From Armatimonadota bacterium (GTDB lineage: Bacteria; Sysuimicrobiota; Sysuimicrobiia; Sysuimicrobiales; Humicultoraceae): 60,698 nt of DNA. Shown here in pieces: positions 10,554 to 21,329 of this stretch. The notes beneath the pieces were generated by a model. The model worked only from the letters and a program-made list of their open reading frames with translations, was not told where the DNA came from and did no database searches. Position 1 is the stretch's first letter. Each line of letters opens with the position of its first letter. A program made the translations under genes and the position numbers. The stretch covers positions 1 to 60,698 of the forward strand of contig JAVKIA010000015.1 in NCBI GenBank assembly GCA_031459715.1, written 5' to 3'.

Positions 10554-13500
10554 CTACAGCTCGGCCGAGATCCTGATGTTGCGGTAGCGGGACATCCCGG
10601 TGCCCGCCGGGATGAGCTTGCCGATGATCACGTTCTCCTTCAGCCCGATCAGCGGGTCGACCTTCCCCTTGGTCGCCGCGTCGGTGAGGACGCGGGCCGT
10701 CTCCTGAAAGCTGGCGGCGCTGAGGAACGAATCGGTGGCCAGGGAGGCCTTGGTGATCCCCAGCAGGGTCGGCCGGGCCTGCGCCGGCTCCTTACCCTCG
10801 GCGATGGCCCGGGCGTTCTCCTCCTCGAACTCGAACTTGTCCACCAGCTGCCCCGGCAGAAATTCCGTGTCGCCGGCCTCCTCGATCTTCACCCGACGCA
10901 ACATCTGCCGCACGATGATCTCGATGTGCTTGTCGTTAATGTCCACACCCTGGGAGCGGTAGACGGACTGGATCTCCTGCACCAGGTAGGTCTGCAGCGC
11001 CTCCAGGCCCTTGATCCGCAGGATGTCGTGGGGGTTGACCGAGCCCTCGGTGAGCTGGTCGCCCGCCTCCACGCGGTTGCCCTCGGCCACGCGGAGGCGC
11101 ACCCCGTGGGGCACGGCCTGGGTCTGCTCGCCGCCGTCCTTGCCCGTGATGGTGATCCGCCGCGCGCCCTTGGCTTCGCTGATGCTCACCTTGCCGGAGA
11201 TCTCGGCGATGATGGCCTGGCCCTTGGGGCGGCGGGCCTCGAAGAGCTCCTCCACCCGCGGCAGGCCCTGGGTGATGTCGAACCCGGCCACCCCACCGGT
11301 GTGAAAGGTGCGCATGGTCAGCTGGGTCCCCGGTTCCCCGATGGACTGGGCGGCGATGATCCCTACGGCCTCGCCGATCTCCACCAGCTTCCCCGTGGCC
11401 AGGTTACGGCCGTAGCACTTGGCGCAGACGCCATAGCGGCTCTTGCAGGTGAGCACAGAGCGCACCAGCACGCTCTCCACGCCAGACTGTTCCAGCCGGT
11501 CGGCTGTCTCCTCGTCGATCTCCTGGTCTGCCTCCACCAGCACGGCCCGCCCGCGGGGCACCCTGACGTCCTCGGCGGCGATGCGGCCGATGATCCGGTC
11601 GCGCAGAGGCACCACCACCTCATGCCCCTCGGTGATGGCGGTGATACGGACGCCCTCGGTGGTGCGGCAGTCCTCCTCGCGGACGATGACGTCCTGGGCC
11701 ACGTCCACCAGGCGGCGGGTGAGGTAGCCGGACTCGGAGGTGCGGATGGCCGTGTCCGCCAGGCCCTTGCGCTGCCCGTGGGTGGAGATGAAGTACTCCA
11801 GCACGGTGAGCCCCTCGCGGAAGTTGGCCTTGATGGGCAGCTCGATGATCCGCCCGCTGGGGTCGGTCATCAGCCCGCGCATCCCCGCCAGCTGGCGGAT
11901 CTGCTGGATGTTCCCCCGGGCCCCGCTCTGGGCCATCATGTACAGGGGGTTAAAGGGGTCAAAAGCCTCCAGCATGGCATCGGTGATCTCCTCGGTGGCC
12001 TTGGTCCAGACGTCGATGGCCCGCTGGTAGCGCTCCCCGTCGGTGATCAGCCCGCGGCGGTACTGGTTCTCGATGGCGTCGATCTGCCGCTCCGCCTCCC
12101 GCAGGATCCGCTCCTTCTCCTGGGGCACAGCGATGTCGTCGATGGCGATCCCCGAGCCACTGCGGGTGGCGAACCGGAACCCCAGGTCCTTGAGGGCGTC
12201 CAGCAGCTGCACCGTCTTGCTGGAGCCCAGGCGGTTGTAAGCCTCGGAGACCACCGTGGCCAGGACCTTGCGGTCGCAGATCTCGTTGATGAAGCGCAGC
12301 TCCTCGGGAATGGCCTCGTTGAAGATGATCCGGCCCACCGTGGTCTCCACCAGCTCCCCCTCCCGGCCCAGCCGCACCTTCACCCGGGCGTGCAGCTCCA
12401 CGGCCCCGGTCTCGTAGGCCATGAGCACCTCGTTAGGGGTGGAGAAGACCTTGCCCTCCCCCTTGGCCCCCGGCCGCTCCAGCGTCAGGTAGTAGCAGCC
12501 GAAGACGATGTCACGTGTGGGGCTGGTGATGGCCCGGCCGAAGGCCGGCGAGAGGATGTTGTAGGCGGAGAGCATGAGCAGGCGGGCCTCCGCCTGCGCC
12601 GCGGCCGACAGGGGCACGTGCACCGCCATCTGGTCACCGTCGAAGTCGGCGTTGTAGGCGGTGCAGACCAGGGGGTGTACCTGGATGGCTTTCCCCTCAA
12701 TCAGCACCGGCTCAAAGGCCTGGATGCCCAGCCGGTGCAGGGTGGGGGCCCGGTTGAGCAGCACAGGGTGCTCCCGTACCACCTCCTCCAGCACATCCCA
12801 GACCTCCGGGCGGGAGCGCTCCACCATGCGCTTGGCGCTCTTGATGTTCTGCGCCAGCGACTTGTCCACCAGCTTCTTCATGACGAAGGGCTTGAAGAGC
12901 TCCAGGGCCATCTCCTTGGGCAGCCCGCACTGGTGCAGCTTCAACCGCGGTCCGACCACGATCACCGAGCGGCCGGAGTAATCCACGCGCTTGCCCAGAA
13001 GGTTCTGGCGGAAGCGCCCCTGCTTCCCCTTGAGCATGTCGGAGAGCGACTTCAGCGGCCGGTTGTTGGGCCCGGTGACGGGACGGCCGCGGCGCCCGTT
13101 GTCGATCAGCGCGTCCACCGCTTCCTGCAGCATGCGCTTCTCGTTGCGCACGATGATCTCCGGGGCGCCCAGGTCCAGCAGTCGCTTCAGTCGGTTGTTG
13201 CGGTTGATCACCCGGCGGTAGAGGTCGTTCAGGTCACTGGTGGCAAAGCGGCCGCCATCCAGCTGCACCATCGGCCGCAGGTCCGGGGGAATCACCGGAA
13301 TCACATCCAGGATCATCCACGTGGGCCGGTTGCCGCTCTTGCGGAAGGCTTCCACCACCTCCAGGCGCTTGAGGATCTTCATCCGCTTCTGCCCGCCGGC
13401 CTCCCGCAATTCGGCCCGCAGCTGGCGGGAGAGCTTCTCCGGATCGATCTCCGCCAGCAGCTCCCGGATGGCTTCGGCGCCCATGCCCGCCCGGAAGGCG

Positions 13501-13991
13501 GTGCCGTACTTCTCCCGCATCTCCCGGTACTCCGTTTCGCTCAGCAGCTGCTTCTTGGTGAGCGGGGTGGTCCCAGGATCGATGACCACGTAGGAGGCAA
13601 AGTAGACCACCCGCTCCAGGGCCCGCGGCGACATGTCCAGGAGCAGCCCGATGCGGCTGGGCACCCCCTTCAGGTACCAGATGTGGCAGACGGGCGCAGC
13701 CAGGGAGATGTGCCCCATCCGCTCGCGCCGCACCTTGGCCCGGGTCACCTCCACGCCGCAGCGGTCGCAGATGATGCCCTTGAAGCGGATGCGCTTGTAC
13801 TTGCCGCAGTGGCACTCCCAGTCCTTGGTGGGGCCGAAGATGCGTTCACAGAACAGCCCGTCCCGCTCCGGCTTGAGCGTGCGGTAGTTGATGGTCTCCG
13901 GCTTCTTCACCTCGCCGTGCGACCAGAGGCGAATCTGCTCCGGCGAGGCCAGCCCGATCTTCACCGCATCGAAGTTGTTGACGTCTTGCAT
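10554..13991 (-). CDS. rpoC: DNA-directed RNA polymerase subunit beta'
   Basis: 1145 residues, a compact beta' without the large lineage-specific insertions of proteobacteria. The N-terminal zinc ribbon (CHCG and CDRCG within the first 80 residues), the rudder/clamp regions, the catalytic [14 protein letters not shown] with three Mg-binding Asp residues, and the C-terminal cysteine cluster near [13 protein letters not shown] are visible. It begins with ATG overlapping the rpoB stop (TGATG). Its own stop abuts the convergent pilus operon with no intergenic base and no intrinsic terminator between them. Confidence 0.99.
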   Translation of the reverse strand: MQDVNNFDAVKIGLASPEQIRLWSHGEVKKPETINYRTLKPERDGLFCERIFGPTKDWECHCGKYKRIRFKGIICDRCGVEVTRAKVRRERMGHISLAAPVCHIWYLKGVPSRIGLLLDMSPRALERVVYFASYVVIDPGTTPLTKKQLLSETEYREMREKYGTAFRAGMGAEAIRELLAEIDPEKLSRQLRAELREAGGQKRMKILKRLEVVEAFRKSGNRPTWMILDVIPVIPPDLRPMVQLDGGRFATSDLNDLYRRVINRNNRLKRLLDLGAPEIIVRNEKRMLQEAVDALIDNGRRGRPVTGPNNRPLKSLSDMLKGKQGRFRQNLLGKRVDYSGRSVIVVGPRLKLHQCGLPKEMALELFKPFVMKKLVDKSLAQNIKSAKRMVERSRPEVWDVLEEVVREHPVLLNRAPTLHRLGIQAFEPVLIEGKAIQVHPLVCTAYNADFDGDQMAVHVPLSAAAQAEARLLMLSAYNILSPAFGRAITSPTRDIVFGCYYLTLERPGAKGEGKVFSTPNEVLMAYETGAVELHARVKVRLGREGELVETTVGRIIFNEAIPEELRFINEICDRKVLATVVSEAYNRLGSSKTVQLLDALKDLGFRFATRSGSGIAIDDIAVPQEKERILREAERQIDAIENQYRRGLITDGERYQRAIDVWTKATEEITDAMLEAFDPFNPLYMMAQSGARGNIQQIRQLAGMRGLMTDPSGRIIELPIKANFREGLTVLEYFISTHGQRKGLADTAIRTSESGYLTRRLVDVAQDVIVREEDCRTTEGVRITAITEGHEVVVPLRDRIIGRIAAEDVRVPRGRAVLVEADQEIDEETADRLEQSGVESVLVRSVLTCKSRYGVCAKCYGRNLATGKLVEIGEAVGIIAAQSIGEPGTQLTMRTFHTGGVAGFDITQGLPRVEELFEARRPKGQAIIAEISGKVSISEAKGARRITITGKDGGEQTQAVPHGVRLRVAEGNRVEAGDQLTEGSVNPHDILRIKGLEALQTYLVQEIQSVYRSQGVDINDKHIEIIVRQMLRRVKIEEAGDTEFLPGQLVDKFEFEEENARAIAEGKEPAQARPTLLGITKASLATDSFLSAASFQETARVLTDAATKGKVDPLIGLKENVIIGKLIPAGTGMSRYRNIRISAEL

Positions 13992-16900
13992 CAGTACTCC
14001 TCCACCAGGGCTTCCTCGCCCTCCAGGTTGATGCCCAGAGCGCGGGCCGTCTCGGCAATATCCTCCTCGATCTCCTTGAGTTCAATCTCCTTCTTGTCTT
14101 CGCTCAGCACCTTTACGTCCAGGCAGAGGGACTGCAGCTCCTTTACCAGGACCTTGAAGGACTCGGGAACGCCGGGTTCCTGGATGTTCTCGCCCTTGAC
14201 GATGGCCTCGTAGGTCTTTACCCGCCCCACCACGTCGTCGGACTTGACCGTGAGCAGCTCCTGCAGGGTGCTGGCGGCGCCGTAGGCTTCCAGGGCCCAG
14301 ACCTCCATCTCCCCAAAGCGCTGGCCGCCGAACTGGGCTTTCCCGCCCAGCGGCTGCTGGGTGATCAGGCTGTAGGGACCGGTGGAGCGGGCGTGGATCT
14401 TGTCCTCCACCAGGTGCAGCAACTTCATCATGTAGATGGAGCCCACTGTGACCTCCCGGTCGAAGGGCTCCCCCGTGCGCCCGTCGATCAGCCGCATCTT
14501 GCCACTCTCCGGCAGGCCGGCCTGACGGAGCAGCTGCTTGATCTCCTCCTCCCGCGGCCCGTCGAAGACCGGGCTCTCCACCCAGATCCCCAGACGGTCT
14601 GCGGCCCAGCCCAGGTGGGTCTCCAGCACCTGCCCCACGTTCATCCGCGAAGGCACCCCCAGCGGGTTGAGCACGATGTCCACCGGTGTACCATCCGGGA
14701 GCGTGGGCATGTCCTCTTCGGGCAGGATCACGGAGATGACACCCTTGTTCCCGTGGCGCCCCGCCATCTTGTCCCCCACGGTGATCTTGCGCTTCTGCGC
14801 CACGTAGACGCGCACCAGGGTGTTCACCCCCGGCGGCAACTCGTCGCCCTGCTCCCGGCTGAACATCTTCACCCCGACGACCTTGCCCTTCTCCCCGTGG
14901 GGCACCTTCAGGGAGGTATCGCGCACCTCCCGCGCCTTCTCCCCGAAGATGGCGCGCAACAGGCGCTCCTCCGCGGTGAGTTCGGTCTCCCCTTTGGGGG
15001 TCACCTTCCCCACCAGGATGTCGCCGGAGCGGACCTCGGCACCGATGCGCACGATCCCCCGCTCGTCCAGGTCGCGCAGCGCCTCCTCGCCCACGTTGGG
15101 GATGTCGCGAGTGATCTCCTCAGGCCCCAGCTTGGTGTCCCGGGCCTCCACCTCGTACTCCTCGATGTGGATGGAGGTGAAGAGGTCCTCCTTCACCAGC
15201 CGCTCGCTGACCACGATGGCGTCCTCGTAGTTGTAGCCCTCCCAGGGCATGAAGGCCACCAGCACGTTGCGCCCCAGGGCCAGCTCCCCCTGGTCCGTGC
15301 AGGGGCCGTCGGCCAGCACCTCACCGGCCTTAACCTCCTGCCCGCTGCGGACGATAGGCACCTGGTTGATGCACGTCCCCTGGTTGCTCCGCTGGAACTT
15401 CACCAGCCGGTAGACGTCCCGCCGCCCGCCAGCCACCTTGACCACGATCTCGTCGGCGGAGACCGCCTCCACCACACCGTCTCGCTTGCAGACCACCACC
15501 GCCCCGCTGTCCACGGCCGCGCGGTACTCCATGCCCGTTCCCACCAGGGGCGCCTCCGTGGTCAGCAGCGGCACCGCCTGGCGCTGCATGTTGGAGCCCA
15601 TCAGGGCACGGTTGGCGTCATCGTGTTCCAGGAAGGGGATGAGGGCGGTGGCCACCGAGACGATCTGCTTGGGGGAGACGTCCATGAAGTCCACCTCTTC
15701 CGGACGCACCAGCTTGATCTCCGAGCCGTGGCGCGCCGTCACCCGCGGACCGACCAGCCGGCCATCCTCATCCAGGACGACGTTGGCCTGGGCGATGACG
15801 TACTTGTCCTCCTCGTCCGCGGTGAGGTAACGGATGCGCCGCGTGACCACGCCCTCTCTCACCTCGCGGTAGGGGGTCTCGATGAAACCCAGGTCGTTGA
15901 CCCGGGCGTAGGTGGCCAGAGAGGAGATCAGGCCGATGTTGGGCCCCTCCGGTGTCTCGATGGGGCACATGCGCCCGTAATGGGAGGCATGCACATCGCG
16001 CACCTCGAATCCAGCGCGCTCGCGGGAAAGGCCCCCCGGCCCCAGGGCTGAGAGGCGTCGCTTGTGGGTCAGCTCCGCCAGGGGGTTGGTCTGGTCCATG
16101 AACTGGGAGAGCTGGCTGGAGCCGAAGAACTCCTTGATCGCCGCCACCACCGGGCGGATGTTGATCAGCACCTGGGGGGTGATCTGCGCCGTGTCCTGGA
16201 TGGTCATGCGCTCGCGGATGACCCGCTCCATGCGCAGCATTCCAATGCGGAACTGGTTCTGCAGCAGCTCCCCCACAGAGCGCACCCGCCGGTTGCCCAG
16301 GTGGTCGATGTCGTCGTCCACGGCGTCCGTCTCGCCGCGCACCAGCCGGCTGAGGTAGCGGATGATCTCGACCATGTCCTCCTTGGTCAGCGTGCGCACA
16401 TCCAGGGGGTGGTGCAGGCCCAGCTTCTTGTTCAGCTTGTACCGCCCCACCCGTCCCAGGTCGTAGCGCCGCGGCTCGAAGAAGAGGGTGTGCATCAGGG
16501 TGCGGGCCGACTCCACCGTGGGCGGGTCCCCCGGGCGCAGGCGGCGGTAGATCTCGATCAGGGCCTCGTCCTGGTTCCGGCTGTTGTCCTTCTCCAGGGT
16601 GGCCTTGAGCACGGGGTCGTCGCCGTAGAGCTTCAGGATCTGCTCGTTACTCTCATAACCCACAGCCCGCAGCAGGACCGTGGCCGGAACCTTGCGCGTG
16701 CGGTCCACGCGCGTCCACAGGACCTTGTTGTTGTCGGCCTCCAGTTCCAACCAGGCACCGCGATGGGGGATGACGGTGGCCGCGGGCAGCGGGCGGCCCG
16801 CGGTGTCCGGAGCAAAGCTGAAATAGACTCCCGGAGAGCGCACCAGCTGGCTGACCACCACGCGCTCCGCCCCGTTGATGATGAAGGTGCCCCGTTCGGT

Positions 16901-17383
16901 CATCAGGGGGAAGTCCCCCATGAAGACCTCCTGTTCCTTGATCTCCCCCGTCTCCCGGATGACCAAGCGGACTTTCACCTTGAGGGCGGCGCTGTAGTTG
17001 TAGTCCCGGTCGCGGCACTCCTCCTCGGTGTACTTCAGTCGCTCGAATCGGTAGCCGCCAAAGTCCAGGACGGCGTCACCGTTGAAGACGCTCCCGCTAG
17101 CTGCCTTGCGCCGGCCGGATTCCACGGCGAAGTGCAGCTCCAGGTTGCCGGTGAAGTCCTGGATCGGCGAGACCTCGGCAAAGACCTCCCGGATCCCTTC
17201 CCGCAGGAACCACTCGTAGGAGCGGCGCTGCACCTCCACCAGGTCGGGGAGGTCGATGATCTCTGGGATCTTGGCGAAGGAGAGCCGTGGGCGCCTCCCC
17301 CGCTTGACCACGCGCGCCTCCAGCCCCAGCTTCTTCAGGGGTGTGGAAGGCCGCATCGCCCTGCGCTTCGTCAGCGTCTTCAC
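13991..17383 (-). CDS. rpoB: DNA-directed RNA polymerase subunit beta
   Basis: Beta subunit, 1130 residues with the start chosen here. The rifampicin-pocket region ([14 protein letters not shown], then [12 protein letters not shown]) and the C-terminal [21 protein letters not shown] block are canonical. I choose the GTG that follows GGAGGTGAG at about 10 bases. An upstream GTG at 17404 would add seven residues but lacks a ribosome binding site. An ATG nine codons further in is also possible. It is coupled to rpoC by a one-base overlap. A promoter-like element sits in the 286-base gap upstream (see separate entry). Confidence 0.98.
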   Translation of the reverse strand: MKTLTKRRAMRPSTPLKKLGLEARVVKRGRRPRLSFAKIPEIIDLPDLVEVQRRSYEWFLREGIREVFAEVSPIQDFTGNLELHFAVESGRRKAASGSVFNGDAVLDFGGYRFERLKYTEEECRDRDYNYSAALKVKVRLVIRETGEIKEQEVFMGDFPLMTERGTFIINGAERVVVSQLVRSPGVYFSFAPDTAGRPLPAATVIPHRGAWLELEADNNKVLWTRVDRTRKVPATVLLRAVGYESNEQILKLYGDDPVLKATLEKDNSRNQDEALIEIYRRLRPGDPPTVESARTLMHTLFFEPRRYDLGRVGRYKLNKKLGLHHPLDVRTLTKEDMVEIIRYLSRLVRGETDAVDDDIDHLGNRRVRSVGELLQNQFRIGMLRMERVIRERMTIQDTAQITPQVLINIRPVVAAIKEFFGSSQLSQFMDQTNPLAELTHKRRLSALGPGGLSRERAGFEVRDVHASHYGRMCPIETPEGPNIGLISSLATYARVNDLGFIETPYREVREGVVTRRIRYLTADEEDKYVIAQANVVLDEDGRLVGPRVTARHGSEIKLVRPEEVDFMDVSPKQIVSVATALIPFLEHDDANRALMGSNMQRQAVPLLTTEAPLVGTGMEYRAAVDSGAVVVCKRDGVVEAVSADEIVVKVAGGRRDVYRLVKFQRSNQGTCINQVPIVRSGQEVKAGEVLADGPCTDQGELALGRNVLVAFMPWEGYNYEDAIVVSERLVKEDLFTSIHIEEYEVEARDTKLGPEEITRDIPNVGEEALRDLDERGIVRIGAEVRSGDILVGKVTPKGETELTAEERLLRAIFGEKAREVRDTSLKVPHGEKGKVVGVKMFSREQGDELPPGVNTLVRVYVAQKRKITVGDKMAGRHGNKGVISVILPEEDMPTLPDGTPVDIVLNPLGVPSRMNVGQVLETHLGWAADRLGIWVESPVFDGPREEEIKQLLRQAGLPESGKMRLIDGRTGEPFDREVTVGSIYMMKLLHLVEDKIHARSTGPYSLITQQPLGGKAQFGGQRFGEMEVWALEAYGAASTLQELLTVKSDDVVGRVKTYEAIVKGENIQEPGVPESFKVLVKELQSLCLDVKVLSEDKKEIELKEIEEDIAETARALGINLEGEEALVEEY

Positions 17384-17572
17384 GGCGGCAGACCTCACCT
17401 CCACATGAACCGTCGACCGGTCAATGCGCTACACGGAAACGGGCCCCGATGGCGAGCCCCGGGAAGTGCTGGAAATAGTGAAAGACACGCTGGTCAGGCG
17501 TGCCTCGCTCCGGTCATACTGTGAAACCGCGGCCGTAAACCCCCATCCTACCCCGGTCTAGCAGTAACGATT

Positions 17573-17601
17573 ACACTAACACCGGGCAAGGAGGACGTCA
17601 A
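17573..17601 (-). promoter_or_regulatory. Candidate internal promoter for rpoBC
   Basis: In the rplL-rpoB gap the minus strand reads TTGACG (17596-17601), 17 bases, TAGTGT (17573-17578). The -35 is five of six to consensus and the -10 only three of six. It lies about 190 bases before the rpoB start. A separate promoter or processing site between rplL and rpoB is known in several bacteria; here it is inferred from sequence alone. Confidence 0.4.
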
Positions 17602-17669
17602 TAGGAAACACTCTCACGGCCCGGGGCGGTCCGGGAAGGTGCGGGCAGCCCTCCCCCGCAGGCTTCCCC

Positions 17670-18059
17670 TCACCTGATCTCCACCTTGGCCCCCTCCGCC
17701 TCCAGCTTGGCCTTGATCTGCTCCGCCTCCTGTCGGCCCACCTTCTCCTTGACCGGCTTGGGGGCGGTGTCCACCAGCTCCTTGGCCTCCTTCAGGCCCA
17801 GGCCGGTCAACTCGCGCACCACCTTGATCACCTGGATCTTCTTCTCCCCCACCGCAGCCAGGATCACGTCGAATTCGGTCTGCTCCTCCGCCGCCGCGGG
17901 TGCGCCCGCCACCACCGGCGCCGCCGCCACCACCGGCGCCGCCGCCGAGACGCCGAACCGCTCCTCCAGGGCCTTGACCAGCTCAGCCAGCTCCAGCACC
18001 GTCAGGCTCTCGATGGCCCCCAGGATCTCCTCCTTGCTCAGCTTCTCCTTCGTCGCCAT
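17670..18059 (-). CDS. rplL: 50S ribosomal protein L7/L12
   Basis: Stalk protein that recruits translational GTPases; 129 residues. N-terminal dimerisation helix region (about 1-35), an Ala/Pro/Val-rich hinge with a repeated PVVAAAPVV-type sequence (about 40-58), and a globular C-terminal domain from TEFDVIL with [13 protein letters not shown] good AGGAAGGAGCGGGGCA leader precedes the ATG. It follows rplJ by 27 bases, as expected for the L10-(L12)4-6 stalk pair. Confidence 0.98.
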   Translation of the reverse strand: MATKEKLSKEEILGAIESLTVLELAELVKALEERFGVSAAAPVVAAAPVVAGAPAAAEEQTEFDVILAAVGEKKIQVIKVVRELTGLGLKEAKELVDTAPKPVKEKVGRQEAEQIKAKLEAEGAKVEIR

Positions 18060-18086
18060 TGCCCCGCTCCTTCCTGTATCCAGCCG

Positions 18087-18653
18087 CTAGGTGCCCCCAG
18101 CCGGACCTGTCGAGATTTCCTCCGCACGTTCCCCGACCGCCTCTCGTTTGCGCCGGATCTGCTCGAGCACGTGGACGAGCGCCCGCGGTACACCCGCCAG
18201 GACCGAGGCCAGCCCCTGGAGGGGAGCGCGCATACCCCCGGCCACCTGTGCCAGGAGAACGCCGCGAGGCGGCAGGTCGGCCAGCTGGCGGACCTGCTGT
18301 GCCGTGAGCGGCCGCCCCTCCGCGATGCCGCCCTTGGCCTCCAGCTTGCGCATCTGGCGGATGAACTCGTGAACCACCCTGGCCGGAGTAACGGGGTCGT
18401 CGTAGCCGAAGGCCGCGGCGGTGGGGCCTTCCAGATAGATCTCCAGGCCGGGGATCCCCGCCTGGCGGGCGGCAATGCGCATCAGGCGGTTCTTCACCAC
18501 CCGGTACTCCACCCCCGCCTCCCGCAGGCGTGCCCGAAGCTGAGTGATCTCCTTGACCGTCAGCCCGCGGAAATCCGTGAGGATCACGGCGCGGGCCCGC
18601 TGCAGCCGCTCCTTCAGAACCTCCACCTCGGCGACCTTCTCCGGGCGGACCAT
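18087..18653 (-). CDS. rplJ: 50S ribosomal protein L10
   Basis: 188-residue stalk base protein binding 23S rRNA and L12 dimers. N-terminal [20 protein letters not shown], then [10 protein letters not shown] and [13 protein letters not shown] are typical of L10. The C-terminal alpha-helix that carries L12 dimers is at about 150-180. A GGGAGGAGGGCG ribosome binding site directly precedes the ATG. Upstream lies an L10-leader-type RNA, the expected site of autogenous control by the L10-L12 complex. Confidence 0.97.
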   Translation of the reverse strand: MVRPEKVAEVEVLKERLQRARAVILTDFRGLTVKEITQLRARLREAGVEYRVVKNRLMRIAARQAGIPGLEIYLEGPTAAAFGYDDPVTPARVVHEFIRQMRKLEAKGGIAEGRPLTAQQVRQLADLPPRGVLLAQVAGGMRAPLQGLASVLAGVPRALVHVLEQIRRKREAVGERAEEISTGPAGGT

Positions 18654-18674
18654 CGCCCTCCTCCCAAACGGACA

Positions 18675-18704
18675 CGCGGACGGGCCCGACCGGCTCCGTC
18701 CGCG
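18675..18704 (-). promoter_or_regulatory. Hairpin between the L10 leader and rplJ, possible attenuator or sequestering stem
   Basis: A perfect 9-bp stem, CGCGGACGG with CCGTCCGCG, encloses a 12-base loop and sits some 20 bases before the rplJ ribosome binding site. It follows the L10-leader core on the transcript. A short TTT follows it rather than a proper U-run, so termination is uncertain; competition with the leader fold is an alternative. Confidence 0.45.
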
Positions 18705-18790
18705 ACGGATCAGGGCCTCGGCAGGCGGCGGGGCCTGGCGCCTCCGTCCTTTAAGCCACGCACCTGCTGTCTCGGGCCACTATGCGCTTG
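18705..18790 (-). ncRNA. L10 leader (ribosomal protein L10 autoregulatory RNA)
   Basis: The transcript upstream of rplJ contains ACAGCAGGTGC (complement of about 18760-18770), then GGCTTAAAGG and CCTGCCGAGGC (complement of about 18715-18725). These blocks are the hallmark of the L10-leader family, which binds the L10-L12 complex. It lies in the 252-base gap between rplA and rplJ, the standard position. Outer boundaries are approximate. Confidence 0.8.
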
Positions 18791-18905
18791 CACCCGGCGG
18801 GCGCCAGGACGCTCCAAGAACCGTACGCGGTGCTTGGGGACCTCGCTCCCTGCTCGGCCACAGCACTCGAACAACTCCACACGCTAGCATGGTCCCCCCC
18901 GGCCG

Positions 18906-19616
18906 TCAACCGGCCCGGGTCAGCGCCAGGGCCGCCGCCGGGTCCACCTTGATGCCCGGGCCCATGGTCGTGGCCAGGGTGATGGCGCGCAGGTACTGCC
19001 CCTTCACCGCCGCCGGCCGGGCCCTCACCAGGGCGTCGACCAGCGCTGCCAGGTTCCGCAACAGGTCCTCCGCGCTGAAGGTGGCCTTCCCGATGGGGAC
19101 GTGGACGATGCCGGTCTTGTCCACCCGGAACTCGATCTTCCCCGCCTTGATCTCCCGCACCGCCTTTCCCACCTCGAAGGTCACCGTTCCGGCCTTGGGG
19201 TTGGGCATCAGGCCGCGCGGGCCGAGGATGCGGCCCAGCCGGCCGACCACGTTCATCACGTCGGGTGTGGCCACGGCGGCGTCGAAATCCGTCCAGCCCG
19301 CCTGGATCCGCTCCACCAGCTCCTCCACCCCCACAACATCCGCCCCCGCCGCCTCCGCCTCCCGGGCCTTCTCCCCCTTGGCGAAGACCGCCACCCGTAC
19401 GGTCCGCCCGGTCCCCGCGGGCAGGACCACGGTGCCGCGCACCTGCTGGTCGGCGTGCTTGGGGTCGACCCCCAGGCGTACATGGGCCTCTACGGTCTCG
19501 GGGAACCGGGCCGTGGCCACCCGCTGCAGCAGCCGCACAGCCTCCTCGGGAGCGTAGAGCCGCGTGCGCTCGATCAGCTTGGTGGCTTCCTGGTAGCGCT
19601 TGCTGTGCTTCCCCAT
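18906..19616 (-). CDS. rplA: 50S ribosomal protein L1
   Basis: 236-residue L1-stalk protein that contacts the E-site tRNA. The N-terminus [10 protein letters not shown] and the conserved [20 protein letters not shown] block (about 130-150) identify it. C-terminal TMGPGIKVD is also typical. It is cotranscribed with rplK (58-base gap). In several bacteria L1 represses its own operon by binding the leader mRNA; I did not identify such a site here. Confidence 0.98.
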   Translation of the reverse strand: MGKHSKRYQEATKLIERTRLYAPEEAVRLLQRVATARFPETVEAHVRLGVDPKHADQQVRGTVVLPAGTGRTVRVAVFAKGEKAREAEAAGADVVGVEELVERIQAGWTDFDAAVATPDVMNVVGRLGRILGPRGLMPNPKAGTVTFEVGKAVREIKAGKIEFRVDKTGIVHVPIGKATFSAEDLLRNLAALVDALVRARPAAVKGQYLRAITLATTMGPGIKVDPAAALALTRAG

Positions 19617-19674
19617 GGGTTCCTCCCGTGGTCCGGGCGAGCGCCCTCCGGGCGCTCTCCCACGCGCTGCCCGC

Positions 19675-20100
19675 CTAGCCCACCACCTCGATACCCATGG
19701 AGCGGGCGGTGCCCTCGATCATGCGCATCGCCGCCTCCACGTCGGTGGTGTTCAGATCCGGCATCTTCTGCAGGGCGATCTCCCGCAGCTGCCGGCGGGT
19801 CACCTGGCCGCTCCTGGCCTTCCCCGGATCGCCGGAGCCCTTCTCCACCCCGGCGGCCTGTTTCAGCAGCACCGCCGCCGGAGGGGTCTTTGTTACGAAG
19901 GTGAAGGTGCGGTCCGCGTAGATGGTGATCTCCACCGGCACGATGGTGCCGGCCTGGCGCGCCGTGCGCTCGTTGTACGCCTTGACGAACTCCATGATGT
20001 TCACCCCGTGCTGGCCCAGGGCCGGGCCGACCGGGGGCGCGGGGGTAGCCTTGCCCGCCGGGATCTGCAGCTTGACCACTGCCACTACCTTCTTGGCCAT
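19675..20100 (-). CDS. rplK: 50S ribosomal protein L11
   Basis: 141 residues, the usual length. The N-terminal domain has the [21 protein letters not shown] proline-rich binding region for thiostrepton and translation factors. The C-terminal rRNA-binding domain ends with [15 protein letters not shown]. It follows nusG by 63 bases and precedes rplA, the conserved order. Confidence 0.98.
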   Translation of the reverse strand: MAKKVVAVVKLQIPAGKATPAPPVGPALGQHGVNIMEFVKAYNERTARQAGTIVPVEITIYADRTFTFVTKTPPAAVLLKQAAGVEKGSGDPGKARSGQVTRRQLREIALQKMPDLNTTDVEAAMRMIEGTARSMGIEVVG

Positions 20101-20163
20101 GCAACCCTCCCTGCCTCAGTAGGACCGGAAACCCGACAGGCCCGTGCGGCGCCCCCGGCCGGG

Positions 20164-20787
20164 TCAGACCTTCTCCACCTGCCCGAAATCCAGCTCCACA
20201 GGCGTCTCCCGGCCGAAGATGGAGACCAGGACGCGGACTTTCTCCTTCTCCATCATGATCTCGTCCACGATGCCGGTGAAATCCTGGAAGGGGCCCGCGG
20301 TAATCCGCACCGGCGACCCCTTGACGTAGGTGATGCGGTACTTGGGGGTCTCGTCCCGCAGCTGCCGCAGCAGCTGCCGCACCTCTTTGTCCTCCAGCGG
20401 GACGGGACGGGCCCCGGAGCCGACAAACCCGGTGACCCCAGGGGTGTTGCGCACCACGTACCAGGAGTCGTCGTCCATGATCATCTGCACCAGCACGTAG
20501 CCGGGGAAGATCTTCCGTTCCACCTCGCGCCGCTTGCCGCCCTTGATCTCCTTCTCCTTCTCCATGGGTACGAGGACCTGGAAGATCTTCTCCCGCATGT
20601 TCATGGATTCGATGCGCCGCTCCAGATTGGTCTTGACCCGGTTCTCATACCCGGAGTAGGTGTGGATGACGTACCAGCGGGTGCGAGGGTCGGGGGGAAC
20701 TTCCGGTTCGGGCTCCTCCTCCACCTGAGGCTCCTCCACCCGCACCGGCTCGTCGATGAAAAGGTCCTTCAGGGGGTCCTCGGTCAT
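20164..20787 (-). CDS. nusG: Transcription termination/antitermination factor NusG
   Basis: 207 residues with the start MTEDPLKDLF, chosen because AGGGGGCG precedes this ATG. A TTG eight codons upstream (20811) would overlap secE. The first 40 residues are an acidic, proline-rich extension; the NGN domain then starts at RWYVIHTYSGYE, and a KOW domain lies near PVRITAGPFQDFTG. NusG links RNA polymerase to Rho and to the ribosome. It is 13 bases after secE, as in most bacteria. Confidence 0.97.
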   Translation of the reverse strand: MTEDPLKDLFIDEPVRVEEPQVEEEPEPEVPPDPRTRWYVIHTYSGYENRVKTNLERRIESMNMREKIFQVLVPMEKEKEIKGGKRREVERKIFPGYVLVQMIMDDDSWYVVRNTPGVTGFVGSGARPVPLEDKEVRQLLRQLRDETPKYRITYVKGSPVRITAGPFQDFTGIVDEIMMEKEKVRVLVSIFGRETPVELDFGQVEKV

Positions 20788-20800
20788 GGCTCGTCGCCCC

Positions 20801-21073
20801 CTACGGGCCAATCAACCAGCGCTTCACGCTCACGGTGAACAGGTAGTCCCAGGCCCCCAGGTACAGCGCCAGGGCCAGGAGCACCACCAGGACGACCAGC
20901 GTGGAGCCGGTCAGCTCCTTGCGCGAGGGCCAGTCCACGCGCCGCAGCTCGGCCCAGACCTCACGCAGGTAGCGGAGGGCCCGCTCCACCACTACCGGGC
21001 CGCGCCGCACCGCCACGTGCCGGACCGCGCGCTGGGGTAGCCGCCCTGTTTTCACCTCGGAGATCCGGGCCAT
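20801..21073 (-). CDS. secE: Preprotein translocase subunit SecE
   Basis: 90 residues. The conserved amphipathic motif around RRVDWPSRKEL precedes a single membrane helix (about 58-80), the minimal single-span SecE of Gram-positive-like bacteria. The first 30 residues are basic and not conserved. It heads the secE-nusG-rplKA-rplJL-rpoBC operon, with a perfect consensus promoter about 95 bases upstream of its start. Confidence 0.95.
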   Translation of the reverse strand: MARISEVKTGRLPQRAVRHVAVRRGPVVVERALRYLREVWAELRRVDWPSRKELTGSTLVVLVVLLALALYLGAWDYLFTVSVKRWLIGP

Positions 21074-21168
21074 CGCCTCTCGCTCTCACTCCCGTCAGTC
21101 CTGGCTCAGGACCGGGTCCGGGAAATTGCCCAAAAAAAGAAAAAGACTGGATGGGCCCTGTCAAGCGC

Positions 21169-21197
21169 ATTATAGGAAGCGACCCTCCCCCTGTCAA
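21169..21197 (-). promoter_or_regulatory. Consensus sigma-70-type promoter of the secE-nusG-rplK...rpoBC operon
   Basis: Read on the minus strand: TTGACA (complement of 21192-21197), exactly 17 bases, TATAAT (complement of 21169-21174). All twelve positions match the housekeeping consensus. Transcription would start near 21162, giving a leader of about 90 bases with a U-rich run (complement of 21131-21145). Because this promoter is strong and local, the minus-strand genes further upstream need not be cotranscribed with secE. Confidence 0.9.
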
Positions 21198-21329
21198 ACG
21201 CCTGTTCCGCCCCGCACCTGCCCGGGAGAGTCCTCTACCCTGAACCTCGGGCCAGCGGGGAAGGCGCAGGGGTCTGCCCTCAGGAGGACGAAGGCTCTAC
21301 TCCCGCGGGCCGCAGGAGGACGACGGGCG

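Noticed and set aside
10926-14213. A 1095-codon open frame on the plus strand opposite rpoC
   Set aside because: It is exactly antisense to the conserved rpoC sequence, has His/Leu/Gly-rich composition, no domain and no ribosome binding site. It arises from GC-rich third positions.
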